Source: Nannobrachium achirus (taxonomy: Eukaryota > Chordata > Actinopteri > Myctophiformes > Myctophidae). Taken from it: a stretch of 64,000 nucleotides of DNA. A program made the position numbers and the translations under genes. The notes beneath the pieces are model-generated. The model had not been told where the DNA came from. It did not search any database and worked only from the letters and a program-made list of their open reading frames with translations. Where the stretch lies: assembly GCA_963921795.1 (NCBI GenBank), contig OY997658.1, forward strand, positions 46,556,415 to 46,620,414, in the 5' to 3' direction. Numbering within the stretch: position 1 is the stretch's first letter; every line of letters starts with the position of its first letter. This document shows, one piece after another, positions 48,141 to 60,873 of the stretch.

Positions 48141-50559
48141 AGAAAAGAGCGATGGGGCGACTGCATTTGTTGAAAAATATCACCACGCCAAAATCTCGGC
48201 CATTATTTGACTTTTTTTATGCCATCAGTGTCATTGCCAGTGTGTCTTGTCCTGACTCCTGATGTTTCACCACTTTCAGTCTGGCGTCCCTATTTTGAGC
48301 ATTTCATTAAAGGCGAAGATTTTCAAAAAGTAATATATTTTATTGAATAGTGTTTAAGTGGTTAAATAATATAAAGTATCTGTCAATATGGATCAAAATA
48401 TACAGTAAGTAATTGGTGTAGGACTATCTGGGAAAAATCGGCATAATGAAGGATTTTTGCCCATGTTTTCTGGAAGGACAAATGTATTGTTTGTCGTTTA
48501 ATCACGTTTCATCTGCGGTTCTTGTGCAAATAACACATGCTTTGGTTGTGAGGTTCAGTCAGTGCATCATCATCAGGTTCCACAGGACAAGCCCTGTGGA
48601 AACCTCTCTATCTGAGCTAGGGAGATCAGTGGAGGCACTGTTGCCCTACATCCTCTTAAATGTCTCCTCTGTGTGGCCATATTGTTTTTCTAATGGGGAC
48701 CCCTCCTGCATTCAAAACCCTTTAATCCTAAACCCCAAGGACACCCCACACCGTCGTCAATCTTAGCCCAGACCTGCAGACATTAAAGCTTGGCGCCACT
48801 CAAACCAGTGACTCCAGAAGAGATATCCCGCTGGCGCCCAGGTGAAACCCTAACACTGTTCACCTAGTGCCAGCGCACTGACCCTGGCACAGTGACCACA
48901 CATTAAAGAGAGCTGTGGCTAGCCTGAGGCCCCAATGCATGCATTATTAAGATTCACACGGACAACAGCTAAGACAGAGCCGCTGTACTTAGGTTCTTAT
49001 TACATTGATTGAGAAAGTTATTTTGAGAGCAGATCATGAATTAATGATGATAATTAATAGTGTTTTTTATTCTTTATTGAGACTACTTATAGAGTACAGT
49101 ATTCTGTTTCGCAGGAGACAGTGTACCACATGTGTGAAGTGTTTGAATACATACAATTGTTTCTGTTTGTGCTTTATTGTTTGTGTTTTGTTACAGCAGT
49201 GGTTCTTTAACCTTATTGGCTCAGTAGTGGGACGGCATAACTCATAAATTGTTTTATTTTGCCATAAAAGTGCCAAATTTGGCAGATATGTAGATTTTTT
49301 GGGAACAAATCTGGATATTGGCCATTGGATATTGAACATGCTAGTGAAAGCAGGCACTCTAATCATCTTCATTTCAAGGTATTGTGTGTTCATATAGTCC
49401 TAACAGAAGATCTTCTGTGGCTCTGGAAAGATGGGGCAAAATGGTCAAAAAGGTCTGGCAAAAGCTATCTATAGGAATGGGAGAAGCTCCTGACAGTGTT
49501 AAGTATAGAGGGTCTAAGTAGTTAAATTGAGGTGATATTGATGAATTCCAAACATTATAAAAGAATTCTGCGGCACCCCTGGACTTGCGTCACATGGCAG
49601 AGAGTTAAGGCTTTTGACTCTCTAATCACGTGTGAAAGGAGATGGGCTAATCCCCTGTGGCATGTTCTGACTAACGGATCTCACGGAGAATATAATGTAA
49701 GGAGGGCCCTCATTGACATTCTGACATTTTAATAATTTAAGATGTGTTTCTTTGGTATTTATGAGACGCTAGAGTGATGAGGTAGAGTTCCTGAGGTGGG
49801 GCTCTTGACATGGACATTCTGTTTGTTGATAGATTTGGTGAAGAGGGGGAAAAAATTAGGGTGCCGAGTACAGAGCCCTGTGGGACTCCAGTCAAGTATA
49901 GGGTTCAAGTGGTTAAGCAGAACTGGCGCAAAAAAAGAAGCCCTCTGTCTTTAAAATTAATGTATATATAGAAGGGATACATGAAATTTGTGTTATTACA
50001 AGAAAAGAAACAGCACAATAATGAGCTTGCAAAAAAGCATGTCACACCAACATTTCAATGCTTGTACTTGTATGAGCAAGTGTCAAGATTACAGATTTAA
50101 GTTGACGATGACTTGTCACTCAAATAATTGCAATTAACAATTTAATTGTATTTGGCATTGAACATTCCAACATATAAATACCTTTTTAATTTCTGTTTGC
50201 CTTTTAGGCTTTGTAATAAAAAATGGCACAGGGCAGATATGACAAATAACTTATTGACATAGTTAACTTATAGACAAGATCTACAAGTTTTATAGGCCTA
50301 TTTGAAAATATGTGAACATTTTTCAACATGGAAACGATTATGCAAAAGGAATTGAGTTTATCTCAAATAATTGTGATTAGACAATTATGTAATAATTGGG
50401 ACAGGCCTAAGTAACAGATAACACAACAAAGACTTTTTAGTTGCATTGTGGTATAAGTAAGCGACTTGAGAAGCCAGAGATCTTTGGTCTGGTTCAAGTC
50501 CACCTGCTGGCATGTCCTTCAGCTACTATAGAGAAACGAAGCCATGTCGTCATTTGTGC
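48141..50559. other. No gene seen; apparently low-repeat DNA
   Basis: Roughly 2.4 kb without microsatellites, unusual for this window. A lone CAGTGGTTCTTTAACC at 49198 resembles a hAT end. No exon recognised. Confidence 0.35.
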
Positions 50560-50960
50560 GTAATGACGCCCTCTAGGGGGTTCATGCTGGTATTGTTTTG
50601 TATTCAAATCGCCATTGGGAAATTTGCGATTGCCGCATATAAGGACTGTGTTAAAAAAATAAACACACCGTGTGCGCGTTTCTGTCAGCGGGGGGGTTCT
50701 GCATAGTTTATGATATTCATTCATATCTGATATAGCCTGATGTCAGAGAAAATGTAATCAACGCTGTCCTAAATGTTGGAAACTACAGAGAGACACTCGT
50801 GTCTGGGACAGACTGTCGCTGAGAGCATGTCCGCGCACATGGTGTGTTTATATTTTTAACACAGTTCTTATATGCGGTGATCGCAAATTCCTCAATGGCG
50901 ATTTGAATACAAAACAATACCAGCATGAACCCCGTAGAGGGCGACATTTCACGCCATTTC
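50560..50960. mobile_element. Foldback element, about 120-bp arms
   Basis: GCCCTCTAGGGGGTTCATGC to ATACAAAACAATACCAGC-type sequence at about 50568-50699 recurs inverted at about 50803-50945, with a loop of about 100 nt. Arms have scattered mismatches. No coding potential. Confidence 0.8.
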
Positions 50961-51541
50961 ACGGAAGTGACATCACACTTCGCTGCTGAATTGTGTCCCT
51001 CCCTAATAATAAGCTTGGAGGGCTTCACTCGTCTGTTCCTGCATGACAAGAATTTGTTAGTCTGCCAGAACGTGCTGACGACTGGCCAACTTTAAACCTC
51101 TGTGTAAGCTTCTGTCTGTTAGGTCTAATTGGTTGGAAATAACTTGACTCCAGAACGAGATTGACCTTTTTAGTCACTGCATTACCCCTCCTACAGTATA
51201 TCACTGCCACTGTACTGCGAGTCTGTGTAATTGTGATCCGTCTGTAAATCCATAGCCCTCTTAAGGTGGCTATAAGTTACACCGCGATACTTCAGGTCCA
51301 TGCATTATTTTGTGAGTAAGCCAGACTGCGCCTTCCTTTTGTGTCCATACTTTACAGTATACGTCAGTCTGTCTCCAATGACACCATCTCCTTAATTGCT
51401 CCAAAGCTCTGCCCTGCCCTCACAGAGCCACCATGTCTGCCAATTATAATATTTTTTCTTTCAATACATTAGAGGGAGTGTTGGACAATTGGATGAACAG
51501 ACCGATTGATGCAATGGAAAGATTGATGGAGTAGACAGACA
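50961..51541. other. No gene seen
   Basis: No frame or repeat boundary recognised. Confidence 0.35.
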
Positions 51542-51810
51542 TCAAACATATAATTTTCGAAATGTCTGAGTGAGTGAGTGTCTGTCTGTCTGTCTGAAAC
51601 AGCGTTTCTCCTCAATGGCTGGAGCAATTGATCTGAAATCGCATCACCATTAGCATATGAACACACCTGACATAACTGTGAAGCCCGTTTGTCACTTTAA
51701 CAAATCATATACTGTATATTAGCATTTTTATGGTGTATCTACTATCTATTCTGCATCTAGCATGAGGCACATCTATTCTGCATCTAGCATGAGGCAACAT
51801 GTTTAACCAG

Positions 51811-51846
<36 letters not shown>

Positions 51847-52086
51847 GCAGGCGGGTGTGTATGCAGGCGGGTGGGCGGGTGGGCGGGCGGGCTGGGGGGG
51901 GGGGGTATCTCTGTAGCCATTAAACGAAACGGGTATTTCTTACATTGATGCTCCTACATATTATCATGCAAGCACCAGTTAAAGTTACTTTCCATTCCTC
52001 ATATACTGTATGCACAGTGCACATCCCATAACCCACACACTGCACATCATTTTGGAGCTCATATCTTTGAACGGGTAAGGGCTAGT
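51542..52086 (+). mobile_element. Helitron-like element (H2), 545 bp, A|TC...CTAGT|T
   Basis: Starts TCAAACATATAATTTTCG after A and ends TTGAACGGGTAAGGGCTAGT before T, with no target duplication. It carries the same GGCTGGAGCAATTGATCTG body, TG array and GGCGGGTGGGC stretch as 45728-47054 but as a single unit. Cleanest H2 copy. Confidence 0.75.
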
Positions 52087-54724
52087 TTAATTAGATGGAC
52101 AGATAGACAGACAGACCTACATTTTAAAGGTGCTAAACAGGTCCAACCAACAACAATTTGTCCGCTTCTTTTATTTCTTTCGTTACAGAAGATTTACAGA
52201 GTCACCATTCTTCCTTCCCTCCACCTAACAGATCTGAGAACTCTCTGCCACTGGTCACGCAACACGTACCCTGTCAAAGAATTGCCCTCCCGCTGCGGAA
52301 AAATATAGTAGTGTCAGGAAAAACCCATGCCCAGTTGGGTTGCTCCCATGTGGCTCGTACAGAGATGTCAAATGGAGAGGAAGAGAGGGAGGAAAGGAGA
52401 GAGGAGGGAGGGAAAAGAGAAGAGCACAGCGGGGAGAGAGAGGGTGGCGGTTGAGAGGAGAGGAGAAAATAATGGACAGATGGAGGGAGTTTTAGATGGG
52501 AAAAATAGGGCAAGAGGCAGAAAGGAAAAAGTGAGGGGAGAAGAGGAGAAATGTTTTTCCTTAATATCACATTTATCTTTCTTATCACCGCTCAAAGTGC
52601 ACAATGTGTCTCACATTCACACACTGAGGCAACGCAGAGCCAACCATGCAAGGCACAGAGGGTTACAGGGTTCTATGTCTTGCTCAAAGATTGACACAAT
52701 ACCAGGAGCCCTCTGGACACATTACCTCCTGACCACTGCAGAGGGGAGTAGAAGAACAATCCATTAAGGTTGATTTGACGGAGGGATCGTGGTGCTGACA
52801 GGTCAGCAGGAAGACGGGCCCACCTTTGACCTTTTAGACAGCACATGATACTGTAAGCAGTATAGCAGTGAAACTCTACTCCGAACCCTTCACCTCCTCT
52901 CCGCTCCCATCAAACCCTTTGCATCCTCCCCTCCTCTTCTCCACCACTCTTTTCCTTTCCTTACTTCTCCTATGGTATTATTTTTCTCCTTCACTCTTAT
53001 CACAGCTGATAAGAGTCCCCTCTTATCCCCTCCTGTCTTCTTCCACTTGGTTAATGTCATTGGACGTGCCCGTCTGATGGGATAATACGTTTTCACAGAG
53101 AAAAAAAGCGGTTGATAAAGGAAACCGAAAACGACCTCCTCATACCCGATGTCATCGAGATAGCCCAACCCAGCCTTCGCCACAGAGAGATTGTACACAA
53201 AATGGTCTCCTAAGTGGCCACCGTCTGACATCAGATCTCGCAAACGTCCTGTTGTGTGTGTGTTGCCGGGACAAAAAAAGGTTGATGACAAAGTAGATTT
53301 TCTCCTGATTTGTCTCTCTGATGAAAGCAACTTTTGTGTCAGAATGTTGGTAAGACTGTGTGTCTTGTGAAGAATGGGTCCAATATCTAGTATAGTGACC
53401 ATGGGGATAAAGAATGTTTGAGAAGCTGTGTTCACGTTCACGTTCCCATTGGAATTAATAGACTCCAACCTAATGTCGTTCTACTAAAGGAGTGACCACC
53501 TACAGTATGTCACAGATACGGGAAGGAGAAGCTAGTTGGGCTGTCTTGCACTTCTAATTGTTTGGTCCATGTCAAGTGGAGTGCCCTTCCTAGTCATGAC
53601 CTAGTGGGACTGAGCCAATGAAAAGATTCATTTTTGGATTATGATTTTACCCCAAAAGTTGTCAAGTGACAGACATCCTCAGAATATTACAGACAAACAC
53701 ACATAGCCAGATGTAGGAGCGTTTAGAACAGCTCAAAAAAGAAGTAACAATTAGAGCTTGAGAGACTGAAAAGAAGACTTGTTCTTCTGCTCGTCCATCC
53801 TATAGTGGTTCTGTCACCGTGACAACCCCACCAGTCTGAGGGATGGTGTAATGACTGCTACAGAGACGGCACCTCTAAATCATCTCCTCCATCACACGTC
53901 CAGTCACATTGGCCATGAATCAGGCTGCCTGACCAATGATTGGTCATGAAATAAACAAGCGGAGCAGGAGACCTCTGGGATTTGGTTACAGGCACGTGCA
54001 CACATAGACAACAAAGGGGGCTTGAGCCCCTGCCCTTTTATCCATCTGTAAAAAGTGCCCTCTCCAGACCATGAAAGCAGTTTTTACTAAGGTGAAAGAA
54101 ATGCAAATGCCCTCTTTCCATGCCATAACTGAAGGCGGCATTCAGGAGAATTGCCTTGTCCAAACTCTCCTGAACTTGAATGCAGCATCTTATGTTGAGA
54201 GAATTGCCCTCTCTGTGTAGAAATCCATGCCGTTACACCACATCTCTAGTATTGACTTGATTATGCTTCAATGTGGTATCACACACCGAAAATAGCCAAC
54301 CAACGCGTTGCGCTGCGACACGTTGTGAGCTTGGAGGTCTGCTATTTTCAATATTTTCACCAAAAGGCCCTTTTAGAAATGTCAGCCCCTGCCTCTCTAA
54401 CATTTTCTGCACGTCCTTGATGGAATACTATTATATGTGTACTTTCTCGACTCTGTGCTGTCAGCCACTTAATTTGAATCCACAAATTAATATTGATTTA
54501 CAGGGAAACAAATATAACAGGGTTAGACAATTCATTCTAAGGGTACAAATATATATAACTTCTACACACAGCCAAGCTGAAACAGAGCAGTTGGCAAGTT
54601 GTTTGGCTTTGAGGTGTTTTGTGCTTTATCTACTGTACCTGGTCTGAATGATTTTCTTCTAATTATGCTGAGCAAATGTAATGTGTAGCAATCTAGATCT
54701 ACTATTCTACCTTACATTATAAAT
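52087..54724. other. No gene; SINE B trace and a palindrome module
   Basis: 52620-52745 holds a degraded minus-strand SINE B (CATGCAAGGCAC, GTCTTGCTCAAAGA). 52370-52560 is almost pure purine on this strand. 54288-54345 (AAATAGCCAACCAACGCG, TTGTGAGCTTGGAGGTCTG) is a palindrome module. Frames of 100-190 codons here show no known domain. Confidence 0.5.
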
Positions 54725-55060
54725 CAGGGGTAGGCAACCTTAGGCATGCATGACTGCCAACATTGGCACAGGAGAGGGTGATCACTGGCACACTGGCAGA
54801 AGTGTGATAGAGAGGATCTTTATTTTATAATCAAACGTGGTCAGTTAAATGAAGTCACCCAAATTACATCCTTCACATAATTCTACATTCATTAAAACTG
54901 AATTCTGGCTGGGGAGGGTGATAGGTGGATTATAGTCTAATGATCGTTATAACAATGTTGTACCAATCAAAATGATGCCACGTGCCATTCATTTATGTTG
55001 ACATGGCACACTATCTAGAAAATAAAAAAACATAATAAAAACTCAGGTTCCTGACCCCTG
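54725..55060. mobile_element. hAT MITE, 336 bp, perfect 8-bp target duplication
   Basis: Starts CAGGGGTAGGCAACC and ends GGTTCCTGACCCCTG. TTATAAAT flanks both sides (54717-54724, 55061-55068). Confidence 0.93.
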
Positions 55061-55812
55061 TTATAAATAAAGTGCGTTCTGATAAGTTGTGAGAATGAGA
55101 CTTTAGTTAGGGGAAAAACTTACAACATGTTAGATCTGCTATTTGTTATGTACTTTTTTTTTCTTCACCTATAATGACATGCCTAAAAAAATAGGGACAC
55201 CAGGTTGAAAGTGGCTAAGTGGCTTATAGCTCTACCTTGTTCTAAATTCAGTGAGTGTTCTAAAACTGGGTGGGAACAATTCAAAAAGAAAAAAAAAAGA
55301 AATATAATCAGGATTGGTTTTCCACGTGGCTGGTGTAGGTTTGCTACGGCTGCTGGCCTCCGCCACCATGCAAGCCCTTTTACTGAATTTAGATTTCCCC
55401 AGACATATCAGCTGGTGGAGATATCTGATCGTCTGGATTCGCGAGACTACAGTGTTTCTCATTCACGAGCACAACTCTCTCAACTCTTGTGCAACTCTTT
55501 CACTTTTTATAACTCCCATGTTGGTGTGTCACGGTGGGTTTATGTCATTGTCATTGCTGTCAGCATGACGAATGGGGCACTTGTATGGGTGCTGCTGTTC
55601 TGATGAATGGGTCCTACAGACCCGACGCAGACATCCCCTGAGAGACAACAAGTTCAGTCACCTCCTGAATTCAACATTACCTTGCCTGACCTTTCGCCCT
55701 CCAGTGATGAATGGTGCATGAAGGACTAGTGGTGGGCAAAACCAGTCATTTTGGTGAACGAATCGTTTCATTCACATTCACAGCATTGATTCGTTGAAAT
55801 GAATTGTGTGTG

Positions 55813-55846
<34 letters not shown>

Positions 55847-57388
55847 CATTACTGTCCATTCACTGTGTGAGGGGAGGAGGGGAGGGGTGAGTTAAAGATC
55901 TATAAGGGTCCATTTGGTTGCCAACTCTCCATCATTTAGCTGGGGACCACCTGGAACCCCCTCAAGGACCACTGGTGTTCCTATGATTTCTCTCTCTACT
56001 GTATTTCCAGCAACTTCACCCACCCCTCTTTCCCACCCCACCTCTTCTCCTTGTGCTCCTCACTCTTTAGGTGCACTGTGTGTGCGTGTGTGCTGCTGTA
56101 GTGTTGTCTACAGCAGCTGTTGTAGTGCCTCATTATCACGAAGTTCTAACCTCAATAAGACTCCTCTCTCCTTTATGCAGTTCCTCCTTTTGCTCTCCAC
56201 CCTTCTCTCTCCATTATTCCCCTCGCTTTCTCTTCTTTCTTCCCTCCTCAATCTCTTCCCTTTCCTTTTCTTCCACTAATATCCCTCTCTCCTTATGTGC
56301 ACCTCCACCCACTCTAAAGCTGCATTCACACTGTCCGCTATAAGATACACAGATACAAAGAGGTATCTGTTGTAGAGTCGCTGTTAAATGTCGATCAACT
56401 TGCTTGCATTCGACGAGTGAGAAAAATATGAAGGAAAATTAAAATCCTGGGGTTAAAAAGAAGTCCTCAATGATGGGAATAATTCGTTTTCCATCATTAC
56501 AGGCAGGAATTGTGTGAGAAGAGGTGAGTGGAAATGGTTAAACAAAACTTTGTGTAGCTTTTTTTAGCTGCAGTTGCAGAGCCTGCAACTTGGATTGTAG
56601 CTTTGTAGGCATCACTTTTTATCTTCATGTCACTTGTCACTGGCTTCCATTGAAAATGAATGATAGCCTGTAGCGTTGTAGCTGCCAGTACGAACACAGC
56701 ATACATCTCTTTCTCTCAGGCAGCCCTGCCTCTGCTCTGCCTCAGTTCATCAACCCCTTTGATTTGAATTATACATTGAAACAGTTACAGCTCCAAAGCT
56801 GCTATAATGAACGTGTCAACTTCTTTTGTTTAAAGGTCACTTATTATACAATTTTTCTCTGGTCTCTGCAGGTCCCCAGAACATGTCTTTGAAGTTGTTT
56901 GCTGAAAATACCTCTCAAATGATTAATTATTAGTCTTTTTCTTGGCAGGCTGGTTCTTGTACCCACGCCCCACCCCAGAACTGTCTGCCTCTACACCGTT
57001 CTCAGTCACCCCATGTCATATAAAACAACCCCACATTGCCTTGACACGGTTGTCATCCACTCCTGGAGTGGTTTCAGATATTTTAATGAGTCCCCACTCG
57101 ATGTAGAAGGCAGACAACTCAAAGCAGGGCCAACTCAACATCAGGTGATTAGTCATGCAGTACACTTCATGTGATTGGAGCAGGTTATTTAAACCTCCTA
57201 GCTTATACCTGACCATAGATGGACCTTTTTTTATCCTGCTGGGGGAAAGTCAGTTGCTCTGCTAACTCGCTGCTTGCTGTGCTATTCTGCTGCTGCTTGT
57301 TGCCTTAAAGCCAAATTAACGTGTATGCGTATATAGACCTACTCGGGCGCCAGGCAAGTCAGGAACGATTCAGGTTGTGACGCAATTG
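55061..57388. other. No gene; hAT end fragment at about 55887-55975
   Basis: AAAGATCTATAAGGGTCC to CTCAAGGACCACTGG repeats the right end of the hAT at 14642-15830. A (GTGC)n tract lies at 55811-55845. 56050-56330 is pyrimidine-rich. No exon recognised. Confidence 0.5.
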
Positions 57389-57396
57389 GGTTAGCC

Positions 57397-57570
57397 CAGT
57401 GGATCTCAGCCTGTGGGTCGGGTCCCCAAAATATTTTGGGGGGGGGGGGGGGGGGGTCACCAGATGATTAGCTTAATGTGAAACATTGTTTTCTCACTCA
57501 ACAGTAAACAAACCCCAGTTAAAATATGATTATTTTGGGGGTCACGGCCTGAAAAGGTTGAGAACCACTG
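57397..57570. mobile_element. hAT MITE, 174 bp, perfect 8-bp target duplication
   Basis: Starts CAGTGGATCTCAGCCTG and ends AAAGGTTGAGAACCACTG. GGTTAGCC flanks it at 57389-57396 and 57571-57578. It contains a G19 run (57438-57456). Confidence 0.94.
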
Positions 57571-57750
57571 GGTTAGCCGATCAGGGAAGCCGGTGCCCAC
57601 ATAAAGACCACAGCGTCACAGATGGGACGCAAGGTTTTCTGCAATCCACAAAGTCAAATGGGCCGAGGTGGCAAATCAGAGTGAGTCACTGCCTCAGCCT
57701 GATGGCCTTAAAAAAGTCTAGTATCTCCCTTGTTCCATAGTGATGTCCCC

Positions 57751-58022
57751 TTGGTCTGGTGGTTATATGTTAGACTTTCGGGGCGCCCACTGGCCTACTG
57801 GTCCAGGCGCATACCACATAGGCATTGCCACATAGGCATTGATGCCTGATGGCTTCGCCGGTTCGATTCCCGATCCGGACGACCTTTGCCGCATGTCAGT
57901 CCCCGTCACTCCTCCCATTTCCTGTCAGTCTACTGTCCTATACAATAAAGGCATAAAAGCACCCCCCCAAAAAAATAAAATATGTTAGACTTTCATGTGG
58001 GAGACCCGGGTTCAAGGCCAGA
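57751..58022 (+). mobile_element. tRNA-like sequence split by SINE A
   Basis: TGGTCTGGTGGTTATATG (box A-like) before the SINE and GTGGGAGACCCGGGTTCAAGG (box B-like) after it reconstitute a tRNA-like head. The SINE landed between the two boxes. No complete cloverleaf is evident. Confidence 0.55.
57780..57979 (+). mobile_element. tRNA-derived SINE (family A), 200 bp
   Basis: GGTCCAGGCGCATACC, CCGGTTCGATTCCCG (box B), GACGACCTTTGCCGCATG, TTCCTGTCAGTCTACTGTCC and an A-rich tail. A perfect 15-bp target duplication, ATATGTTAGACTTTC, flanks it (57765-57779, 57980-57994). Confidence 0.94.
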
Positions 58023-58083
58023 TTTTGGGGGGAACCGGACAAAGCCAGATGTTGGAGCTTGGCTCCTTCCAGGAGCACCGCTC

Positions 58084-58632
58084 AAAACAAGAGACCATCC
58101 GGGCACGAGGAACAAGCCTTTATTAAAAAAGGCAACTGCTGACATGTTTCGTCCGAAAAGGTCTTCATCAGGGTGAAATGATATATACATATAGAAAAAC
58201 TCATTGTATAGTACTGAAACACGTGAGAATAGCAATGCAAGTAGGCAATTAACAAGTGTCAAAAATGCAAGTGGGTAGCTATGAATTTATAGAATGGTAA
58301 TTACATAGGCATGCACAGTCAATCAATCAACCAATCTGAGAAACACACACCCAGGTGTAGCCTCAGATTGGTTGATTGATTGACTGACTGTGCATGCCTA
58401 TGTAATTACCATTATATCAATTGATAGCTACCCACTTGCATTTTGACACTTGTTAATTGCCTAATTGCATAGCTATTCTCATGTATTTCTGTACCATACA
58501 ACAAGTTTTTCTCTCTGTATATTTCATTTCGCCCTGCTGACGACCGTTTTGGTCAAAGTGGTTGCCTTTTTTTAAATAAATAAAGGCTTGTTGCTCTTTT
58601 TAATCCTAAGTGTGCGGATGGTCTCTTGTTTT
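58084..58632. mobile_element. Giant hairpin / foldback, about 260-bp arms
   Basis: Left arm 58084-58340 and right arm 58362-58632 are near-complete reverse complements from AAAACAAGAGACCATCCG through TAATTACATAGGCATGCAC to CCAATCTGAG, with a loop of only 21 nt. Mismatches are scattered, with the most divergence at TTTCGTCCG against CGACCGTTTTGG. No coding potential and no clear target duplication. Confidence 0.93.
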
Positions 58633-59456
58633 TGCATATTATTTCTTGATCCTGTTTGATCCATGAGCTCTCTTTTTACCATAGTAACCTTTTTCACCTC
58701 CTACGAGCACCTGGTGGTTCTTGTTTTTTCTGAGTTGTCTGAACTGTGTTGTGATATTTCATAGTTTGTTAATAGGCACAGAGCCCCAAATGTGTCCAAT
58801 GTACAGTTTTACATAAAGTAAAGTGCAGTATCTATTTTCACTTTGGTTACAGTTCTGAAGCCAAGTATTTAATCGACCGAGCACATGACCACACTCCCAT
58901 CCCATCCTCGCCTTTCTAGACCCCCAATGGCTCAATTTCCTTTACTTCTCTGCCCATTTTTCTTCTTCTCTCTTCCAACTTCCAGCGTCACCATCTATCT
59001 ATTATTGATTTACCAGAGTTCTGCCTCTGCGGGTCCCAAGTCTGTAAATAAAACAGACAAAGTATTGTGTGATTCATCACAGAGAATCAGTTCCATTAAG
59101 GCTTTGGACCACATCCCCGGTGTCTGATAATGTATTGGTTTCATTAGAGAAAGACGCTCGCCTCTTATCCAGCGTGACTTACAAAGTGCAAGATTGTAAT
59201 AAAAGGCATGAAACCAGCCAACAAAAAAGGGCAAATGACATTAATATTGTCTGTGCTTTTAAGATCACAAGCATAAATACTTTGAAGCGGATTGTGCACT
59301 TACTGTACTTGCCCTGCCAATTTGTGCTTGTGCTGTTGCATTTCATCTACAGTATATGTTTCCCGAATTTTTGAAGTATATACCCATAGCTTTGCTGACT
59401 GGTGCCATTAGAAAAAGTCATACTTCTGCATTCCCTTTGTGTAACATAACATTTGG
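58633..59456. other. No gene seen
   Basis: CTTATCCAGCGTGACTTACA near 59165 resembles part of a common fish repeat. Nothing else recognised. Confidence 0.35.
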
Positions 59457-59640
59457 CCCGGGCCGCTGACGTGGTGGTCCGGGCACCCTAGGCTGCAATG
59501 CCAGCCTGACAGCGTGTCACGGGTTTGAGTCCCGTTCCCGACGACCTTTGCTGTGTGTCACTCCCCATCTCTCTCTCTCTCTCTCCGTTTTCTGTCAGTC
59601 TGCTGTCCTATCAATCAACTCAAAAATACATCTAAAAAAA
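59457..59640 (+). mobile_element. tRNA-derived SINE (family A)
   Basis: CACGGGTTTGAGTCCCG (box B), CCGACGACCTTTGCTGTG, TTTTCTGTCAGTCTGCTGTC and an A-rich tail. No target duplication was found. Its tail abuts the H3 element at 59644. Confidence 0.8.
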
Positions 59641-59643
59641 AAG

Positions 59644-59988
<345 letters not shown>

Positions 59989-60821
59989 CATGATTGATTA
60001 TGTTTCGGGAAAATGACCCATCCCCCCACACCATGAAGTTCACTGTATGTCTTCGTAGTAATACTATGGAGTAGTACGACCATTAAACCCTGAGCGTCCA
60101 GTTGATATTTGGTAAATGGTGTTCTGTACAAGTTATTAACGCTGTCAGCATGTTCATCTTGGTCAAACAGGATAAGGAAAGCAACCATCAATCAGAATAG
60201 ATCCATGACTTCAGACAGGGTGAATCCCAGGATGGCATAAGAGAGAAGCTGCTGCTTCAGAGATGGGTTCTTAGCATAAGGCTGCCAAACACTGTTCCAA
60301 TTCCAGTATGTTATTACTACCAAGGAAGATGGCAGCAGCAGATATCTACTGTAAGACATACTGTACTGTATGTTTATATTTATTGGAGTGAGGAGGACCT
60401 TTTACGTGCAAAACAGTATGTCACATTTTAAGCTTTCTTTAACTTCAGATACTTGTAAATACATTTACTATCAGACAATTACTTTTGATACGTTAAGTAC
60501 AGCTAATATCAGATACTTTAAGACTTTTACTCAAGTGGTTATCTAATGGGTGGCTTTCGCTTTTATTTGCCTCTCCTGCGGAGACTTATTAAAATATTCC
60601 CTATAATGGTTAACTTTCACTTCTCTCATTTTCTAGGGAGTCAATGCCCCAGCAAAAAGGCTGTTAGAGTCCAATTTATTGCTTGAATTTGCCGTAAATT
60701 CACAGCAAAATGATCTGTTAATAAAGGCATCTGCTGTCTGTCTTAGTGCTACTGGAGCACATCTTGATGGCCCTTCAGAAGTTTTTAACTGGGTAATAAA
60801 AAGTTTGTCAGCTGCCATCAT

Positions 60822-60873
<52 letters not shown>

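Noticed and set aside
52890-53468. 192-codon minus-strand open frame
   Set aside because: No recognisable domain, repetitive Ser/Thr/Lys composition, no splice or promoter context, and low-complexity flanks. Length alone is not enough in 64 kb.
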